A stretch of 39,625 bases of DNA from an uncultured beta proteobacterium. Its GTDB lineage: Bacteria; Pseudomonadota; Gammaproteobacteria; Burkholderiales; Burkholderiaceae_C. A program made the position numbers and the translations under genes. Location: contig CAIJRK010000067.1 of NCBI GenBank assembly GCA_903823025.1, positions 1-39,625 on the forward strand, written 5' to 3'. The notes below the pieces were generated by a model. It saw only the letters and a program-made list of their open reading frames with translations. It did not search any database and was not told the DNA's origin. Positions 8,782 to 19,740 of this stretch are shown piece by piece. The stretch's first letter is position 1. Every line of letters begins with the position of its first letter.

Positions 8782-10400
8782 GCAACTTAAATTCCCAAAG
8801 CGCACCTTTGCTGGCGGTCAAGGGTTTACGGATTTCATTTGCCGGGCAAGCCGTGGTGCATGACATTGATTTTTATATAAACGCGGGCGAGAAGTTGGCT
8901 TTGGTGGGCGAGTCAGGCTCTGGCAAAACAGTGACGGCGCTGAGTTTGCTGCGCTTGGTGCAGAACGCAGAACTCCACGGGCAAGCCTTATTTCAAGGGC
9001 AGGATCTGCTTTCAATGCCGGAGCGGGCGCTGCGCGGTCTGCGCGGACAAGCTATTTCGATGATCTTTCAGGAGCCTATGACGGCTCTCAATCCACTGTT
9101 GACCATAGGCGCCCAAATCGCTGAAGTGCTAGAACTCAAACAGGGGCTAAGTCGGCCACAAGCTGCCCAAAAAGCGATTGAGTTAATCGCTGAAACAGGC
9201 ATTTATGAACCCGAAAGACGCATCAAAGCGTACCCGCACCAACTCAGTGGCGGTCAACGCCAGCGCGCCATGATTGCCATGGCGCTGGCTTGTCAGCCCC
9301 AACTGCTGCTGGCTGATGAACCCACGACCGCGCTGGATGTTACCTTGCGCGGGCAAATACTGGATCTGTTGGCCCGGCTTCAAAAGAAGAACGGTATGGC
9401 CGTGCTCATGATTACCCATGACCTCAATTTGGTGCGGCGCTTTGCAGACCGTGTCATCGTCATGGAAAACGGTCGCATTGTGGAACAGGGCACAGTGTCA
9501 GACGTGTTTGAGTGTCCGCAACACAGCTATACCCGTCGCCTGATTAACAGCAAGCCAACACGTGATTTAACTGAAACGGCCTTAATGACAGGCGAGCCAG
9601 CCGTGATGCAGGCCCGCGCACTCCGTGTGAGTTATCCCACGTCGCTGCCGGGCTTCAAAGGCTGGTTTAGCCAGGGTACATTTGTCGCCGTGCAAGGCGC
9701 CGACTTTGATGTTCAACCGGGGCGCACGCTAGGCATCATGGGGGAGTCGGGTTCAGGAAAATCGACCTTGGCGCTGGCCGCGCTGGGATTGTTGCCTTTT
9801 AAGGGGATGTTGCAGGTTATGGGACAGGCTTGGGGGTTAAGCGCCACTCACAACCAAGCCATGCGCCGCAGGGTGCAAGTAGTGTTTCAAGATCCTTTTT
9901 CATCTTTATCCCCGCGTTTGACGGTCGAGGAGATTTTGGGAGAAGGACTGGTGGTGCATGAGCCAGGTTTGTCGCTGTTTGAACGTCGCCAGCGTGTTGA
10001 AAAAGTATTGCTTGATGTCGGCATGGGGCTGGATATGAATCAAACACAACGCGATAACTTGTTACAACGCTATCCGCACGAATTTTCAGGCGGACAACGC
10101 CAGCGTTTGGCCATTGCCCGAGCGCTGATCGTCAACCCCCTGATACTGGTGCTCGATGAACCCACCAGCGCGCTGGACGTCACCATTCAAAAACAAGTGC
10201 TACAACTATTGCAGCGTCTGCAGCGTGAACATAGCCTGAGTTATTTGCTCATAACGCATGATGTCGAAGTCATTCAGGCCATGGCGCATGACGTGATGGT
10301 CATGAAAGATGGCAGGGTGGTGGAGTCTGGCTCTGCCGTTGGCGTGCTGGAAAATCCAAAGCACAATTACACGCGTGCTTTGCTAACAGCCGCCGGATGA
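8778..10400 (+). CDS. yejF: Peptide ABC transporter ATPase with two fused ABC domains, YejF type
   Basis: The 540-residue protein carries two complete nucleotide-binding domains in tandem, as in YejF, where Dpp/Opp systems use separate D and F subunits. Domain 1 has Walker A GESGSGKT (44-51), signature LSGGQRQR and Walker B LLADEPTTALD. Domain 2 has Walker A GESGSGKST, signature FSGGQRQR and Walker B LVLDEPTSALD. It powers import through YejB-YejE. The start overlaps the yejE stop (ATGA). It closes the operon; the next 120 bases hold regulatory signals for rimP. Confidence 0.95.
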   Translation: MSNLNSQSAPLLAVKGLRISFAGQAVVHDIDFYINAGEKLALVGESGSGKTVTALSLLRLVQNAELHGQALFQGQDLLSMPERALRGLRGQAISMIFQEPMTALNPLLTIGAQIAEVLELKQGLSRPQAAQKAIELIAETGIYEPERRIKAYPHQLSGGQRQRAMIAMALACQPQLLLADEPTTALDVTLRGQILDLLARLQKKNGMAVLMITHDLNLVRRFADRVIVMENGRIVEQGTVSDVFECPQHSYTRRLINSKPTRDLTETALMTGEPAVMQARALRVSYPTSLPGFKGWFSQGTFVAVQGADFDVQPGRTLGIMGESGSGKSTLALAALGLLPFKGMLQVMGQAWGLSATHNQAMRRRVQVVFQDPFSSLSPRLTVEEILGEGLVVHEPGLSLFERRQRVEKVLLDVGMGLDMNQTQRDNLLQRYPHEFSGGQRQRLAIARALIVNPLILVLDEPTSALDVTIQKQVLQLLQRLQREHSLSYLLITHDVEVIQAMAHDVMVMKDGRVVESGSAVGVLENPKHNYTRALLTAAG

Positions 10401-10437
10401 TTTACCAGGAATCAAGCGTCTTAAACAACTTTTGGAA

Positions 10438-10443
10438 TATAAT
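10438..10443 (+). promoter_or_regulatory. Candidate -10 box upstream of rimP operon
   Basis: A perfect TATAAT sits in the gap between yejF and rimP. No convincing -35 hexamer is found 16-18 bases upstream (the sequence there is near AAGCGTCT), so the promoter call rests on the -10 alone. The predicted transcription start near 10450 is just ahead of the hairpin/T-tract at 10454-10495. Confidence 0.45.
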
Positions 10444-10453
10444 TTGTAGCTCA

Positions 10454-10495
10454 CGACCAAACGGACGGGTATTTACCGCCCGTTTTTTTTGGTCG
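10454..10495 (+). terminator. Hairpin and T-tract between yejF and rimP (terminator or attenuator)
   Basis: The inner stem ACGGG (10465-10469) pairs with CCCGT (10479-10483), followed by a run of eight T (10483-10490). This core is enclosed by a second perfect inverted repeat, CGACCAAA (10454-10461) with TTTGGTCG (10488-10495). It can terminate readthrough from yejF. Because a -10 box lies only about 11 bases upstream of it, it could also act as an attenuator in a rimP leader RNA. Confidence 0.7.
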
Positions 10496-10523
10496 ATTGT
10501 TTTTGTACTGCATTTGGATCTAA

Positions 10524-11138
10524 GTGGCTCTTAAAGATATTGTTGAACAAACCGTCGCCGGTTTAGGCTATGACTTGGTGGAAATTGAACGTTCCGCTGC
10601 TGGGCTGCTGCGCATAACGATTGACCATCCCTGGACGCCGCCTGCCGAGGGTGTCGCTGCGGAGCAGTTTGTTACGGTCGAGGACTGCGAAAAAGTAACG
10701 CGCCAGTTGTTGTTTGTGCTGGAAGTTGATGGTATCGAGTACACGCGGCTTGAGGTCTCCTCGCCCGGCATTGATCGTCCTTTGCGGCATGAGAAAGATT
10801 TCGAGCGGTTTGTAGGTCAAGAAGTTGACGTCACGCTAAAAACCCCCATTGGGGCGGCTGCAAATGGGCAAGTTAACGCCAGTCGCAAGAAGTTTCGGGG
10901 CACCCTGGAGCGCACCCAAACTGAAGAGAATGCAGGAGATTGGCAAATTGTCTGGAGCGATGCGCCAGTTGGCAAGCCTGGTCAAAAGATCAGCAAGAAA
11001 AGATTGCCCGCGCCCGTACAAGCCTTGGGCTTTACTTTGGATGAGTTGAAAGAGGCGCGACTGGCGCCTATCGTCAGCTTTAAAGGTCGGGGGCAGGGGT
11101 CGAGTTCGCAGGACGACTCAGAGACAAATTTAGATTGA
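10524..11138 (+). CDS. rimP: Ribosome maturation factor RimP
   Basis: RimP assists assembly and maturation of the 30S subunit. The protein has 204 residues, somewhat longer than E. coli RimP (about 150) because of insertions and a charged C-terminal tail, as is common in Burkholderiales. N-terminal domain signatures are [12 protein letters not shown] and LRITIDHP; the central [20 protein letters not shown] is the classic family motif (SPGxDRPL). The C-terminal SH3-like domain reads [15 protein letters not shown]. The start is GTG 10524 ([17 protein letters not shown]), which fits the family N-terminus although the ribosome-binding site is weak. It is first in the rimP-nusA-infB-rbfA-truB-typA cluster. 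Confidence 0.95.
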   Translation: MALKDIVEQTVAGLGYDLVEIERSAAGLLRITIDHPWTPPAEGVAAEQFVTVEDCEKVTRQLLFVLEVDGIEYTRLEVSSPGIDRPLRHEKDFERFVGQEVDVTLKTPIGAAANGQVNASRKKFRGTLERTQTEENAGDWQIVWSDAPVGKPGQKISKKRLPAPVQALGFTLDELKEARLAPIVSFKGRGQGSSSQDDSETNLD

Positions 11139-11160
11139 ATTGAAACAGGAGAGTTATGGC

Positions 11161-12654
11161 ATGAATCGCGAAATGTTAATGCTGGTAGAAGCCATCTCAC
11201 GTGAAAAGAATGTGGAGCGTGATGTGGTGTTTGGCGCTGTTGAAGCAGCGTTGGCGCAAGCAACCAAAAAACTTTCTCAAGGTGATGTGGATATCCGTGT
11301 TGCGGTTGACCGCGACACGGGGTCTTACGAAACGTTTCGTCGCTGGCACGTTGTGCCCGATGAGGCGGGTTTGCAATTGCCTGATCAAGAAATTTTGTTG
11401 TTTGAAGCCAAAGAGCAGATTCCTGATATTGAAGTCGATGAATATATCGAGGAAACCGTGGAATCGGTCCCCATTGGTCGCATTGGTGCCATGGCTGCAA
11501 AGCAAGTTATTTTGCAAAAAATTCGTGATGCCGAACGCGAAATGTTGCTCAATGACTTTATGTCGCGGGGTGACAAGATTTTTGTTGGTACCGTCAAACG
11601 AATGGATAAAGGCGACCTGATTGTCGAAAGTGGCCGGGTCGAAGGCCGCTTGCGCCGCAGTGAAATGATTCCCAAGGAAAATCTCCGCATGGGAGATCGC
11701 GTTCGCGCCATGATCATGGAAGTGGACTTGACTTTGCGCGGGGCACCCATTATTTTGTCGCGTTCAGCGCCTGATTTCATGGTCGAATTGTTCCGCCAGG
11801 AAGTTCCTGAAATCGAGCAGGGTTTGCTGGAGATTAAGTCGTGCGCCCGTGATGTCGGTTCACGTGCCAAAATCGCGGTGCTCTCGCATGACAAACGCGT
11901 AGATCCGATTGGAACCTGTGTGGGCGTTCGGGGAACTCGCGTCAATGGTGTGACCAATGAGTTGGCTGGCGAGCGTGTGGACATTGTGCTGTGGAGTGAA
12001 GACCCCGCTCAATTCGTGATTGGCGCTTTGGCACCAGCCAATGTCACATCGATTGTTGTTGACGAAGAACGTCACGCCATGGATGTTGTGGTGGATGAAG
12101 AAAATCTTGCCATCGCCATCGGACGGGGTGGTCAAAATGTGCGGCTTGCATCAGAATTGACGGGCTGGAAAATCAACATTCTGGATGCCGCCGAGTCAGC
12201 CCAAAAGCAGGCCAATGAGATTGATACAGGCCGTAAGCTGTTCATGGAAAAATTGGACGTTGACGAAGAGATCGCCGATATGCTGATTGCAGAAGGCTTT
12301 ACCAGTTTGGAACAAGTGGCTTACGTTCCCTTGGAAGAAATGCTCGAAATCGAGAGCTTCGATGAAGACACGGCCAACGAATTGCGTACCCGTGCCAAAG
12401 ACGCGTTGTTGTTGATGGAAATTGCGCATGAAGAGAGTGTTGAAGAGGTTTCGCAGAATTTGCATGACCTTGAAGGCCTCGCCCCCGAACTGATCGGCAA
12501 ACTGGCAGATAGCGGCGTTCACACACGTGACGACTTGGCCGATTTGGCCGTTGACGAACTCACTGAAATCACCGGCCAGTCTGCGGACGAGGCCAAGACT
12601 TTGATCATGAACGCGCGTGCACATTGGTTTGCCAATGACACTGCTTCTGAGTAA
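11161..12654 (+). CDS. nusA: Transcription termination/antitermination factor NusA
   Basis: NusA binds RNA polymerase and nascent RNA, modulating pausing, termination and antitermination. The protein has 497 residues. The order is an N-terminal RNAP-binding domain ([20 protein letters not shown]), S1 domain (about 135-200, [20 protein letters not shown]), KH1/KH2 ([39 protein letters not shown]), and two C-terminal acidic helix-hairpin-helix repeats (about 360-490), the two-repeat form found in proteobacteria. The open frame reaches back to 11140, but ATG 11161 has AGGAGAG at 11147-11153 and matches the family start. It lies 22 bp after rimP. Confidence 0.97.
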   Translation: MNREMLMLVEAISREKNVERDVVFGAVEAALAQATKKLSQGDVDIRVAVDRDTGSYETFRRWHVVPDEAGLQLPDQEILLFEAKEQIPDIEVDEYIEETVESVPIGRIGAMAAKQVILQKIRDAEREMLLNDFMSRGDKIFVGTVKRMDKGDLIVESGRVEGRLRRSEMIPKENLRMGDRVRAMIMEVDLTLRGAPIILSRSAPDFMVELFRQEVPEIEQGLLEIKSCARDVGSRAKIAVLSHDKRVDPIGTCVGVRGTRVNGVTNELAGERVDIVLWSEDPAQFVIGALAPANVTSIVVDEERHAMDVVVDEENLAIAIGRGGQNVRLASELTGWKINILDAAESAQKQANEIDTGRKLFMEKLDVDEEIADMLIAEGFTSLEQVAYVPLEEMLEIESFDEDTANELRTRAKDALLLMEIAHEESVEEVSQNLHDLEGLAPELIGKLADSGVHTRDDLADLAVDELTEITGQSADEAKTLIMNARAHWFANDTASE

Positions 12655-12678
12655 TGGTCATGAAAGGTTACACAACAA

Positions 12679-15600
12679 ATGTCCAGTACGACTGTCGCCG
12701 AGTTTGCAATAGAACTCAAAAAATCAACCGATACGCTGCTTGATCAGCTGAAATCGGCGGGCGTGGCCAAATCAGCTGCGTCTGACAAGCTCACAGAGGC
12801 TGATAAACAGCATTTGTTGAGCTACTTGCAAACCAGCCATGGCACTGCCAGCGCTGAACGCAAAAAAATCACGCTGGTGAAAAAATCAACCAGTGAAATC
12901 AAACAAGCTGACTCGACGGGTAAAGCCCGCACGATTCAGGTTGAAGTGCGTAAGCAGCGCACCTTTGTTCGTCGTGAAGATGGGGTTGAAGTGCCTGTCG
13001 AGACCGCTGAACCAGAACACGAAGTTGAGACAGTACCGCAAATTGATCACGCTGAATTAGGGCGTCGCGAAGAAGAGGCACGCAGTCAAGCTGAATCAAT
13101 TCGCCTGCAAGAAGAAGCTGCTGAAGGCAAGCGTCTAAGTGATGAGGCTGAGGTTAAAGCCATTGCCGGGGCCATTAAGGCGGCAGAAAAAGAAGCGGCC
13201 AAAGTGGCAGAGAAAGCCGTTGAAAAAGCAGCGGCCCAAGCGATTGAAGAGAAAAATAAACAAGTGATTTCTGCCGTACTCCCAACGCAAGAGGCGATTG
13301 ATGCCGCAGCGACTAAAGCCCTGCAAGCGCAAGCTGTTGCGAAAGCAGCCGCAGACGCCAAAACGCGAGTGGCTGAAGAAGCCGCACGCGCCGCCGATCT
13401 GGGTGCGCGCAGACGCAAGGCCGAAGAAGAAGCGGCGGCTATTCGCTTGATGATGTCATCACCCGCGAAAAAAGCACCTGTTGTTAAAAAGCCAGAAGAG
13501 CTCCGGGCAGAAGCTGCCGCCAAGGCAGGCCTGAAAGGCACCCTGCATAAACCAGCCGCAGTGGCCGGTGCAGGCGCTGCAAAACCAGCAAAACCGGGTG
13601 TAGCACCTGCCGCGCCAGGCACAGTCGCACCCGCCGGGGCCGGCAAGGAAGTTAAATCAGCCAAGCTTTCAAGTAGTTGGGCGGGCGATCCGAAAAAGAA
13701 AGGTGCCCTGCCTACACGGGGTGCAACAGCTGCCCCAGGTGCAAACCGTGGCAACAACTGGCGGCCAGCCCCGCGTGGTCGGCGCGGCAGCAACGACCGT
13801 AATCGGGACGAGCACCGAGTGCAGGCCGCACCGGTTGAAATGCGCGTTCTGGAAGTGCATGTGCCTGAAACGATCACTGTGGCCGAGTTGGCGCACAAAA
13901 TGGCAGTCAAGGCCTCAGAGGTGATCAAACACCTGATGAAGCTCGGCCAGATGGTCACCATCAATCAGCCATTAGACCAAGACACCGCCATGATTTTGGT
14001 GGAAGAAATGGGGCACAAAGCCATCGTGGCAGCATTGGATGATCCAGAGGCGTTTACCGATGACGAAGTGTCACAACAGCAATCCGAGTCGTTGCCGCGT
14101 GCGCCAGTTGTGACCGTCATGGGCCACGTTGATCACGGCAAAACTTCGTTGCTTGATTACATTCGTCGTGCCAAAGTGGCGACCGGTGAAGCCGGTGGTA
14201 TCACCCAGCACATTGGTGCCTACCATGTAGAAACCCCAGGTGGCATGATTTCGTTCCTTGATACACCTGGTCACGAAGCCTTTACGGCCATGCGTGCACG
14301 CGGTGCCAAGGCCACCGATATCGTGATATTGGTGGTGGCCGCCGATGATGGCGTCATGCCCCAAACCCGCGAGGCCATCAAGCACGCAAAAGCGGCAGGT
14401 GTGCCAATTGTGGTGGCGATCAACAAGATTGATAAACCTGATGCCAATCCCGAGCGCGTCAAAAACGAGCTGGTGGTTGAAGAGGTCGTGCCGGAAGAGT
14501 TTGGTGGCGAGTCCCCCTTCGTCACCGTATCGGCCAAGACCGGTCAAGGTGTTGATGCTTTGCTGGAACAAGTGCTGCTACAAGCCGAAGTGCTTGAACT
14601 TCGGGCGCCGGTAGAAGCCATGGCCAAGGGTCTGGTCATCGAGGCACAACTGGACAAAGGACGTGGCCCTGTTGCCACCGTTCTGGTGCAGTCGGGCACG
14701 CTCAAGACGGGCGATATTGTACTGGCGGGTTCTACCTATGGTCGTGTTCGCGCCATGCTGGATGAAAACGGTAAAAACATCAAGACGGCTGGGCCTTCCA
14801 TCCCGGTTGAAATTCAAGGGTTGACGGAAGTTCCGCAAGCCGGGGACGCCTTCATGGTGATGTCTGATGAACGTCGTGCGCGTGAAATTGCCACCTACCG
14901 TGCAGGCAAGTTCCGTCACACCAAGCTGGCTAAACAACAAGCGGCCAAGCTGGAGAACATGTTCACCGATATGACGGCAGGTGCTGTGAAGATGGTTCCG
15001 ATCATCATCAAGGCCGACGTGCAAGGTTCGCAAGAAGCTTTGGCGCAGTCGCTGCTCAAGCTCTCAACCGAAGAAGTCAAGGTGCAGTTGGTTTACACCG
15101 CCGTCGGTGCGATCAGCGAATCGGATGTGAATCTGGCCATTGCCTCCAAAGCCGTCATTATTGGCTTCAACACTCGTGCCGATGCTGGTGCGCGTAAGTT
15201 GGCCGAAAACAACGGTGTGGACATTCGCTACTACGACATCATTTATGACGCTGTAGATGAACTCAAACTGGCCATGTCAGGCATGTTGACCCCGGACAAG
15301 AAAGAGGAAGTCATTGGAACCGCCGAAATTCGTCAGGTGTTCAAAGTCTCCAAAATCGGTTCTATTGCGGGTTGTATGGTCACCGCTGGCATCATCAAAC
15401 GCACGGCACGTCTTCGGTTGCTGCGCGATAACGTGGTCATCTACACGGGTGAACTCGAATCGCTCAAGCGCTTCAAGGACGATGCGAAAGAAGTTAAGGA
15501 AAGCTTCGAGTGCGGTTTGAATATCAAAAACTACAACGACATCCAAGAGGGTGACGTGTTGGAGTTCTTTGAGATTCGTGAAATTGCCCGTTCACTTTGA
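12679..15600 (+). CDS. infB: Translation initiation factor IF-2
   Basis: IF-2 is the GTPase that places fMet-tRNA on the 30S subunit and promotes subunit joining. At 973 residues it is longer than E. coli IF2 (890). An IF2_N domain is at about 1-50 ([20 protein letters not shown]). It is followed by a long Ala/Lys/Glu-rich, probably helical linker (about 100-380) ending in an Arg/Gly-rich patch ([16 protein letters not shown]). A second IF2_N is at about 387-450, then the G domain with GHVDHGKT (482-489), DTPGHEAF and NKID. Domains II to IV follow, with [20 protein letters not shown] near the C-terminus. The linker explains the size and is usually variable. Gap to nusA is 24 bp. Confidence 0.97.
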   Translation: MSSTTVAEFAIELKKSTDTLLDQLKSAGVAKSAASDKLTEADKQHLLSYLQTSHGTASAERKKITLVKKSTSEIKQADSTGKARTIQVEVRKQRTFVRREDGVEVPVETAEPEHEVETVPQIDHAELGRREEEARSQAESIRLQEEAAEGKRLSDEAEVKAIAGAIKAAEKEAAKVAEKAVEKAAAQAIEEKNKQVISAVLPTQEAIDAAATKALQAQAVAKAAADAKTRVAEEAARAADLGARRRKAEEEAAAIRLMMSSPAKKAPVVKKPEELRAEAAAKAGLKGTLHKPAAVAGAGAAKPAKPGVAPAAPGTVAPAGAGKEVKSAKLSSSWAGDPKKKGALPTRGATAAPGANRGNNWRPAPRGRRGSNDRNRDEHRVQAAPVEMRVLEVHVPETITVAELAHKMAVKASEVIKHLMKLGQMVTINQPLDQDTAMILVEEMGHKAIVAALDDPEAFTDDEVSQQQSESLPRAPVVTVMGHVDHGKTSLLDYIRRAKVATGEAGGITQHIGAYHVETPGGMISFLDTPGHEAFTAMRARGAKATDIVILVVAADDGVMPQTREAIKHAKAAGVPIVVAINKIDKPDANPERVKNELVVEEVVPEEFGGESPFVTVSAKTGQGVDALLEQVLLQAEVLELRAPVEAMAKGLVIEAQLDKGRGPVATVLVQSGTLKTGDIVLAGSTYGRVRAMLDENGKNIKTAGPSIPVEIQGLTEVPQAGDAFMVMSDERRAREIATYRAGKFRHTKLAKQQAAKLENMFTDMTAGAVKMVPIIIKADVQGSQEALAQSLLKLSTEEVKVQLVYTAVGAISESDVNLAIASKAVIIGFNTRADAGARKLAENNGVDIRYYDIIYDAVDELKLAMSGMLTPDKKEEVIGTAEIRQVFKVSKIGSIAGCMVTAGIIKRTARLRLLRDNVVIYTGELESLKRFKDDAKEVKESFECGLNIKNYNDIQEGDVLEFFEIREIARSL

Positions 15601-15617
15601 TCAACTGAGCATTAGCT

Positions 15618-15986
15618 GTGCGAATAAAGTCAAAAACTCCTAACCGAAGCTTCAAGGTAGCCGATCAGATTCAGCGCGATCTGACTGAGTTGATTGCGCG
15701 TGAACTCAAGGATCCGCGGGTGGGCATGGTGACGATTCAGGCCGTGGAGGTCACGCCTGACTATGCCCATGCCAAGGTGTTTTTCAGCCTGTTGGCTGGC
15801 GACCCTAAAGCCTGTACAGAAGGTTTGAATCAAGCTGCCGGCTTTTTGCGGGCGGGCTTATTCAAGCGATTGCACATCCATACCGTGCCGACCTTGCATT
15901 TTTTGTTTGACCAAACGACTGAGCGAGCGGCGGATATGAATGCCTTGATTGCGCGTGCAGTCGCCTCCCGAGCCAAAGAGGACTAA
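15618..15986 (+). CDS. rbfA: 30S ribosome-binding factor RbfA
   Basis: RbfA is a single KH-like domain protein needed for late 16S rRNA 5'-end processing and cold adaptation. The 122-residue length is typical. Recognisable segments are [14 protein letters not shown] (here [21 protein letters not shown]), [23 protein letters not shown], and the C-terminal [19 protein letters not shown]. The GTG at 15618 is the start; the next possible starts would remove the first helix. It lies between infB and truB, as in most proteobacteria, with 17 bp and 4 bp gaps, so it is co-transcribed. Confidence 0.96.
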   Translation: MRIKSKTPNRSFKVADQIQRDLTELIARELKDPRVGMVTIQAVEVTPDYAHAKVFFSLLAGDPKACTEGLNQAAGFLRAGLFKRLHIHTVPTLHFLFDQTTERAADMNALIARAVASRAKED

Positions 15987-15990
15987 GCCA

Positions 15991-16935
15991 ATGAATACGC
16001 CGCGTGCACGGATTGCCAGGCGCCCCGTGCATGGGGTGCTGTTGCTGGATAAACCCTTGGGTTGGTCGAGTAATGAGGCTTTGCAAAAAGTAAAGTGGCT
16101 GTTGCGGGCGGAGAAGGCAGGCCATACCGGCACGCTTGATCCGCTGGCAACTGGTTTATTGCCGCTTTGTTTTGGGGCCGCTACCAAGTTCAGTCAGCTT
16201 CAATTGGAGGCAGATAAAACATATGAGGCCGTCGCCCGGCTGGGCGTCAAAACAACGACCGGCGATGCCGAAGGCGAGGTTATTCAAGAGCGTCCCGTTA
16301 ATGTCACAGAAGAAAATCTGAACAAGATCGTGCAACAGTTCACCGGGCCTATTCAGCAAGTGCCGCCCATGCACAGTGCTTTGAAAAAGGACGGCAAAGC
16401 CTTGTATGAATATGCGCGCGCGGGCATTGAGGTCGAGCGCCAAGCCCGTGACGTGACGATTTACGAGCTGAAAGCAGCGTTGCAAATGGATGAAAAATCG
16501 TTTCAATCCATCAAGATGCTTGTGAAATGTAGCAAAGGCACCTATATCCGAACCCTTGGCGAGGATATAGGTGAAGCTTTGGGTTGTGGCGCGCATCTGA
16601 CCGCATTGCGACGGGTTGAAACCGGAGGCTTTCATGTGGCGCAATGCGTCACACTGGCGGCGCTGGAGGCCATGACGGAGGATGAGCGATTGAATTGTTT
16701 GATGCCTGTGGACTCGCTACTTCGCGATCACACGGTTGTCACGCTGGAGAGCGAAAGTGCAGGGCGTTTCTTGAGTGGCGTACGTCGCCGGGGAAGCTGG
16801 CCTGAGAGCGGGTCGCTCGCCGTTTACGGCAAAAACCCACACGCGTTACTAGGAACAGCTCACGTTGTGGCAGACGAATTGATTCCTGGGCGGCTGTTAA
16901 GTCCGCTTGAGATTGAGCAAATAAATAGACTTTGA
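15991..16935 (+). CDS. truB: tRNA pseudouridine(55) synthase TruB
   Basis: TruB isomerises U55 in the T-loop of tRNAs to pseudouridine. The 314-residue protein has the N-terminal HGVLLLDKPLGWSSNEAL, the catalytic motif GHTGTLDPLATG with nucleophile D50, and the second family motif KKDGKALYEYARAG. KCSKGTYIRTLGEDIGEALG (motif III) and a short C-terminal PUA-like region (GRLLSPLEIEQ) follow. The frame is open back to 15949, which would overlap rbfA. ATG 15991, 4 bases after the rbfA stop, is chosen because MNTPRARIARRPVHGVLLLD fits the family. Confidence 0.96.
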   Translation: MNTPRARIARRPVHGVLLLDKPLGWSSNEALQKVKWLLRAEKAGHTGTLDPLATGLLPLCFGAATKFSQLQLEADKTYEAVARLGVKTTTGDAEGEVIQERPVNVTEENLNKIVQQFTGPIQQVPPMHSALKKDGKALYEYARAGIEVERQARDVTIYELKAALQMDEKSFQSIKMLVKCSKGTYIRTLGEDIGEALGCGAHLTALRRVETGGFHVAQCVTLAALEAMTEDERLNCLMPVDSLLRDHTVVTLESESAGRFLSGVRRRGSWPESGSLAVYGKNPHALLGTAHVVADELIPGRLLSPLEIEQINRL

Positions 16936-16958
16936 CCAGATTTAAGAGAAAGTGAACC

Positions 16959-18782
16959 ATGACTATTAAGCAAATTAGAAATATCGCCATCATCGCTCAC
17001 GTCGATCATGGCAAGACCACCATGGTCGATCAGTTGCTGCGCCAGTCCGGCACCTTTGCCGAACATGAAAAAGTTGTTGATACCGTGATGGACAACAATG
17101 CCATTGAAAAAGAGCGTGGCATTACGATTCTGGCAAAAAATTGTGCCGTGACCTGGCAAGGCACGCACATCAACATCGTGGACACCCCCGGCCACGCTGA
17201 CTTCGGTGGTGAAGTGGAACGCGCCTTGTCCATGGTTGACGGCGTGGTGCTGTTGATTGACGCACAAGAAGGTCCCATGCCACAAACCCGCTTTGTGACC
17301 AAGAAGGCCTTGGCCTTGGGCCTGAAGCCCATTCTTGTGGTGAACAAAGTGGACAAGCCCGGTGCACGTCCTGACTTCGTGGTCAACGCCGCTTTCGATC
17401 TGTTCGACAAGCTCGGCGCCACGGATGAACAGCTCGATTTCCCCGTCGTTTATGCCTCAGGCATTAATGGCTGGTCGTCGATGGAAGAGGGCGAGCCGGG
17501 TGAACAGTGGGGTCCCGATATGTCAGCCCTGTTCAACACTGTGCTCAAGCATGTGCCGCCACAACAAGGCGACCCGGCCGCACCGCTGCAGTTGCAAATT
17601 TCGGCGCTCGATTTTTCGACCTTTGTGGGTCGCATTGGCGTTGGCCGTATCAGCCAAGGCACCATCAAGCCCATGATGGATGTGGTCGTCATGGAAGGCC
17701 CGGACGGCAAGGCTATTAAAGGTCGCGTCAACCAAGTGCTGACATTTCAAGGCTTGGAACGCGTGCAGACACTGGAAGCCGGTCCTGGTGAAATCGTGAT
17801 TATTAACGGCATTGGTGACATCGGTATTGGGGTGACCATCACCGATCCAACCAATCCGACACCGCTGCCCATGCTCAAAGTCGATGAGCCAACCTTGACG
17901 ATGAACTTTTGTGTCAACACCAGCCCGCTGGCTGGTCGTGAAGGCAAGTTTGTGACCAGTCGTCAAATTTGGGATCGTCTGCAAAAAGAACTGCAACACA
18001 ATGTGGCCCTGCGCGTCAAAGAAACCGACGAAGAAGGTATTTTTGAAGTCATGGGTCGCGGTGAACTGCACTTGACGATTCTGCTGGAAAATATGCGCCG
18101 TGAAGGCTACGAGTTGGCTGTTTCCAAGCCGCGCGTGGTGTTCAAGGATGTCGATGGCGTGCGCCATGAGCCTATCGAATTGGTGACTGCCGACATTGAA
18201 GAGCAACACCAAGGTGGCGTGATGCAAGCCTTGGGCGAGCGCAAAGGTGACTTGGTCAATATGGAGCCGGATGGTCGTGGCCGCGTGCGTTTGGAATATC
18301 GTATTCCTGCGCGTGGTCTGATCGGTTTCACCAACGAATTCCTGAATTTGACGCGTGGTTCTGGCTTGATTGCCAACATCTTTGACAGCTATGAGCCGCA
18401 TAAAGGCGAGATCGGCGGCCGTAAACAAGGTGTTCTGATTTCCATGGATGCTGGTGAAATTTTCACCTATGCCTTGGGTAAGCTCGATGACCGTGGCCGT
18501 ATGTTCGTCAAGCCTAATGACCCGGTTTATGAAGGCATGATTGTGGGTATTCACAGCCGTGACAACGATTTGGTGGTCAACGCCACCCGTACCAAGCAGC
18601 TGACCAACTTCCGCGTTTCCGGCAAAGAAGATGCCATCAAGATTACGCCACCGATTGATGCTACGCTGGAATACGCAGTGGAATTTATTGAGGATGATGA
18701 GCTGGTCGAAATCACGCCCAAGTCTATTCGTCTGCGCAAGCGTTACCTGACTGAAAGTGAGCGCAAGCGCGCGGGTCGTTAA
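16959..18782 (+). CDS. typA: Ribosome-associated GTPase TypA/BipA
   Basis: This translational GTPase of the EF-G/LepA superfamily is needed for 50S assembly and growth at low temperature or under stress. The 607-residue length is typical. Visible features are the G domain with AHVDHGKTT (13-21), switch [25 protein letters not shown] and [14 protein letters not shown]. The BipA-specific C-terminal segments are [30 protein letters not shown] and [18 protein letters not shown] lies just upstream of ATG 16959. It is the last gene before the intrinsic terminator at 18827. Confidence 0.97.
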   Translation: MTIKQIRNIAIIAHVDHGKTTMVDQLLRQSGTFAEHEKVVDTVMDNNAIEKERGITILAKNCAVTWQGTHINIVDTPGHADFGGEVERALSMVDGVVLLIDAQEGPMPQTRFVTKKALALGLKPILVVNKVDKPGARPDFVVNAAFDLFDKLGATDEQLDFPVVYASGINGWSSMEEGEPGEQWGPDMSALFNTVLKHVPPQQGDPAAPLQLQISALDFSTFVGRIGVGRISQGTIKPMMDVVVMEGPDGKAIKGRVNQVLTFQGLERVQTLEAGPGEIVIINGIGDIGIGVTITDPTNPTPLPMLKVDEPTLTMNFCVNTSPLAGREGKFVTSRQIWDRLQKELQHNVALRVKETDEEGIFEVMGRGELHLTILLENMRREGYELAVSKPRVVFKDVDGVRHEPIELVTADIEEQHQGGVMQALGERKGDLVNMEPDGRGRVRLEYRIPARGLIGFTNEFLNLTRGSGLIANIFDSYEPHKGEIGGRKQGVLISMDAGEIFTYALGKLDDRGRMFVKPNDPVYEGMIVGIHSRDNDLVVNATRTKQLTNFRVSGKEDAIKITPPIDATLEYAVEFIEDDELVEITPKSIRLRKRYLTESERKRAGR

Positions 18783-18826
18783 TCCCTGTCAAACGGATTT
18801 TCTCCCGGACTCCAACCGGGATAACT

Positions 18827-18854
18827 AGCGGGCCAATTGGTCCGCTTTTTTTTT
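18827..18854 (+). terminator. Intrinsic terminator of the rimP-typA cluster
   Basis: AGCGGGCC (18827-18834) pairs with GGTCCGCT (18839-18846) around the loop AATT, including one G-T wobble, and is followed by a run of nine T (18846-18854). A smaller upstream hairpin, CCCGG (18804-18808) with CCGGG (18816-18820), has no T-tract. The T-tract ends only about 10 bases before the start of the next gene. Confidence 0.88.
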
Positions 18855-18864
18855 GAAAGTTGTC

Positions 18865-19740
18865 ATGAAATTAAGTCATAACCGGGCCGCACTTTTGATG
18901 GTAGCCGTGACCCTGATGTGGTCAATTGCAGGTGTTGTTGTTCGGCATCTGGAACAGGCTCGTAGTTTTGAAGTGACTTTTTGGCGTAGCTTTTTTACCG
19001 TACTGGCCTTGTTGCTCATATTGCCTTTATTTCAGGGTCGCCGTGTGTTCCGGGATATACGAACCGGTGGATCGACGTTGTGGATTTCTGGTTTTTGCTG
19101 GGGTGGTATGTTTACTTTTTTCATGCTGGCCATCACCTTGACTACGGTCGCCAACGTATTAATCACGATGGCTATTGGGCCTTTTCTGACAGCACTGGCT
19201 GCGCACTTTTTCATGGGTCACCGCGTAGCGACACGAACCTGGATCGCGATTGGCGTGGCCGGGTTTGGCATCAGTTATATGTATGCCAGTCAATTCACCC
19301 AAGCGGTCAGCTTGACGGGTACGTTGGTGGCTTTATGTGTTCCGATTTCTGCCGCTGCCAACTGGACTGTCATCCAACATGCCCATGCCAGAGGCCAGCA
19401 CATCAACCTCATGCCTGCCGTGTTGATTGGCGCGGTATTGTCTGCGCTGGTCACACTACCGTTGGCTTTTCCTTTTGCTGCCTCAGCGCACGATTTGGTG
19501 TTGCTCGCCGGACTGGGTTTGGTACAACTGGCAATTCCATCTGCATTGGTGGTACTGTGTGCGCGCGTGCTTAAAGCGCCCGAAGTGTCATTGTTGGGAT
19601 TATTGGAAGTCATTTTTGGCATTCTGTTAGCCTGGGTTGGTGCCAACGAGGTGCCCGGACCTAACGTGCTGGCAGGCGGAATGCTGGTCATCGGTGCGTT
19701 AGCCCTTAACGAACTTATTGGATGGAAAAGCAAAGTATGA
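18865..19740 (+). CDS. EamA-family (DMT superfamily) transporter
   Basis: The 291-residue, very hydrophobic protein has about ten predicted TM helices arranged as two EamA repeats, the standard 10-TMS DMT layout. Signatures are the start of repeat 1 (LMVAVTLMWSIAGVVVRHLE), MGHRVATRTWIAIGVAGFGI at the end of repeat 1, and LLGLLEVIFGILLAW near the end of repeat 2. DMT exporters move small metabolites or amino acids; no substrate can be named. The frame reaches TTG 18853, inside the terminator T-tract. ATG 18865, preceded by GAAAG, is the better start. The stop overlaps the next gene start (ATGA), indicating an operon with the hydrolase-like enzyme. Confidence 0.88.
   Translation: MKLSHNRAALLMVAVTLMWSIAGVVVRHLEQARSFEVTFWRSFFTVLALLLILPLFQGRRVFRDIRTGGSTLWISGFCWGGMFTFFMLAITLTTVANVLITMAIGPFLTALAAHFFMGHRVATRTWIAIGVAGFGISYMYASQFTQAVSLTGTLVALCVPISAAANWTVIQHAHARGQHINLMPAVLIGAVLSALVTLPLAFPFAASAHDLVLLAGLGLVQLAIPSALVVLCARVLKAPEVSLLGLLEVIFGILLAWVGANEVPGPNVLAGGMLVIGALALNELIGWKSKV

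Noticed and set aside
13086..13964. 292-residue minus-strand open frame inside infB
   Set aside because: It is antisense to the Ala/Lys/Glu-rich IF-2 linker; the Ala/Ser-rich translation is the expected shadow.
17523..18554. 343-residue minus-strand open frame inside typA
   Set aside because: It is fully antisense to a clearly functional gene. The His/Asn/Thr-rich translation is a codon-usage shadow of typA.
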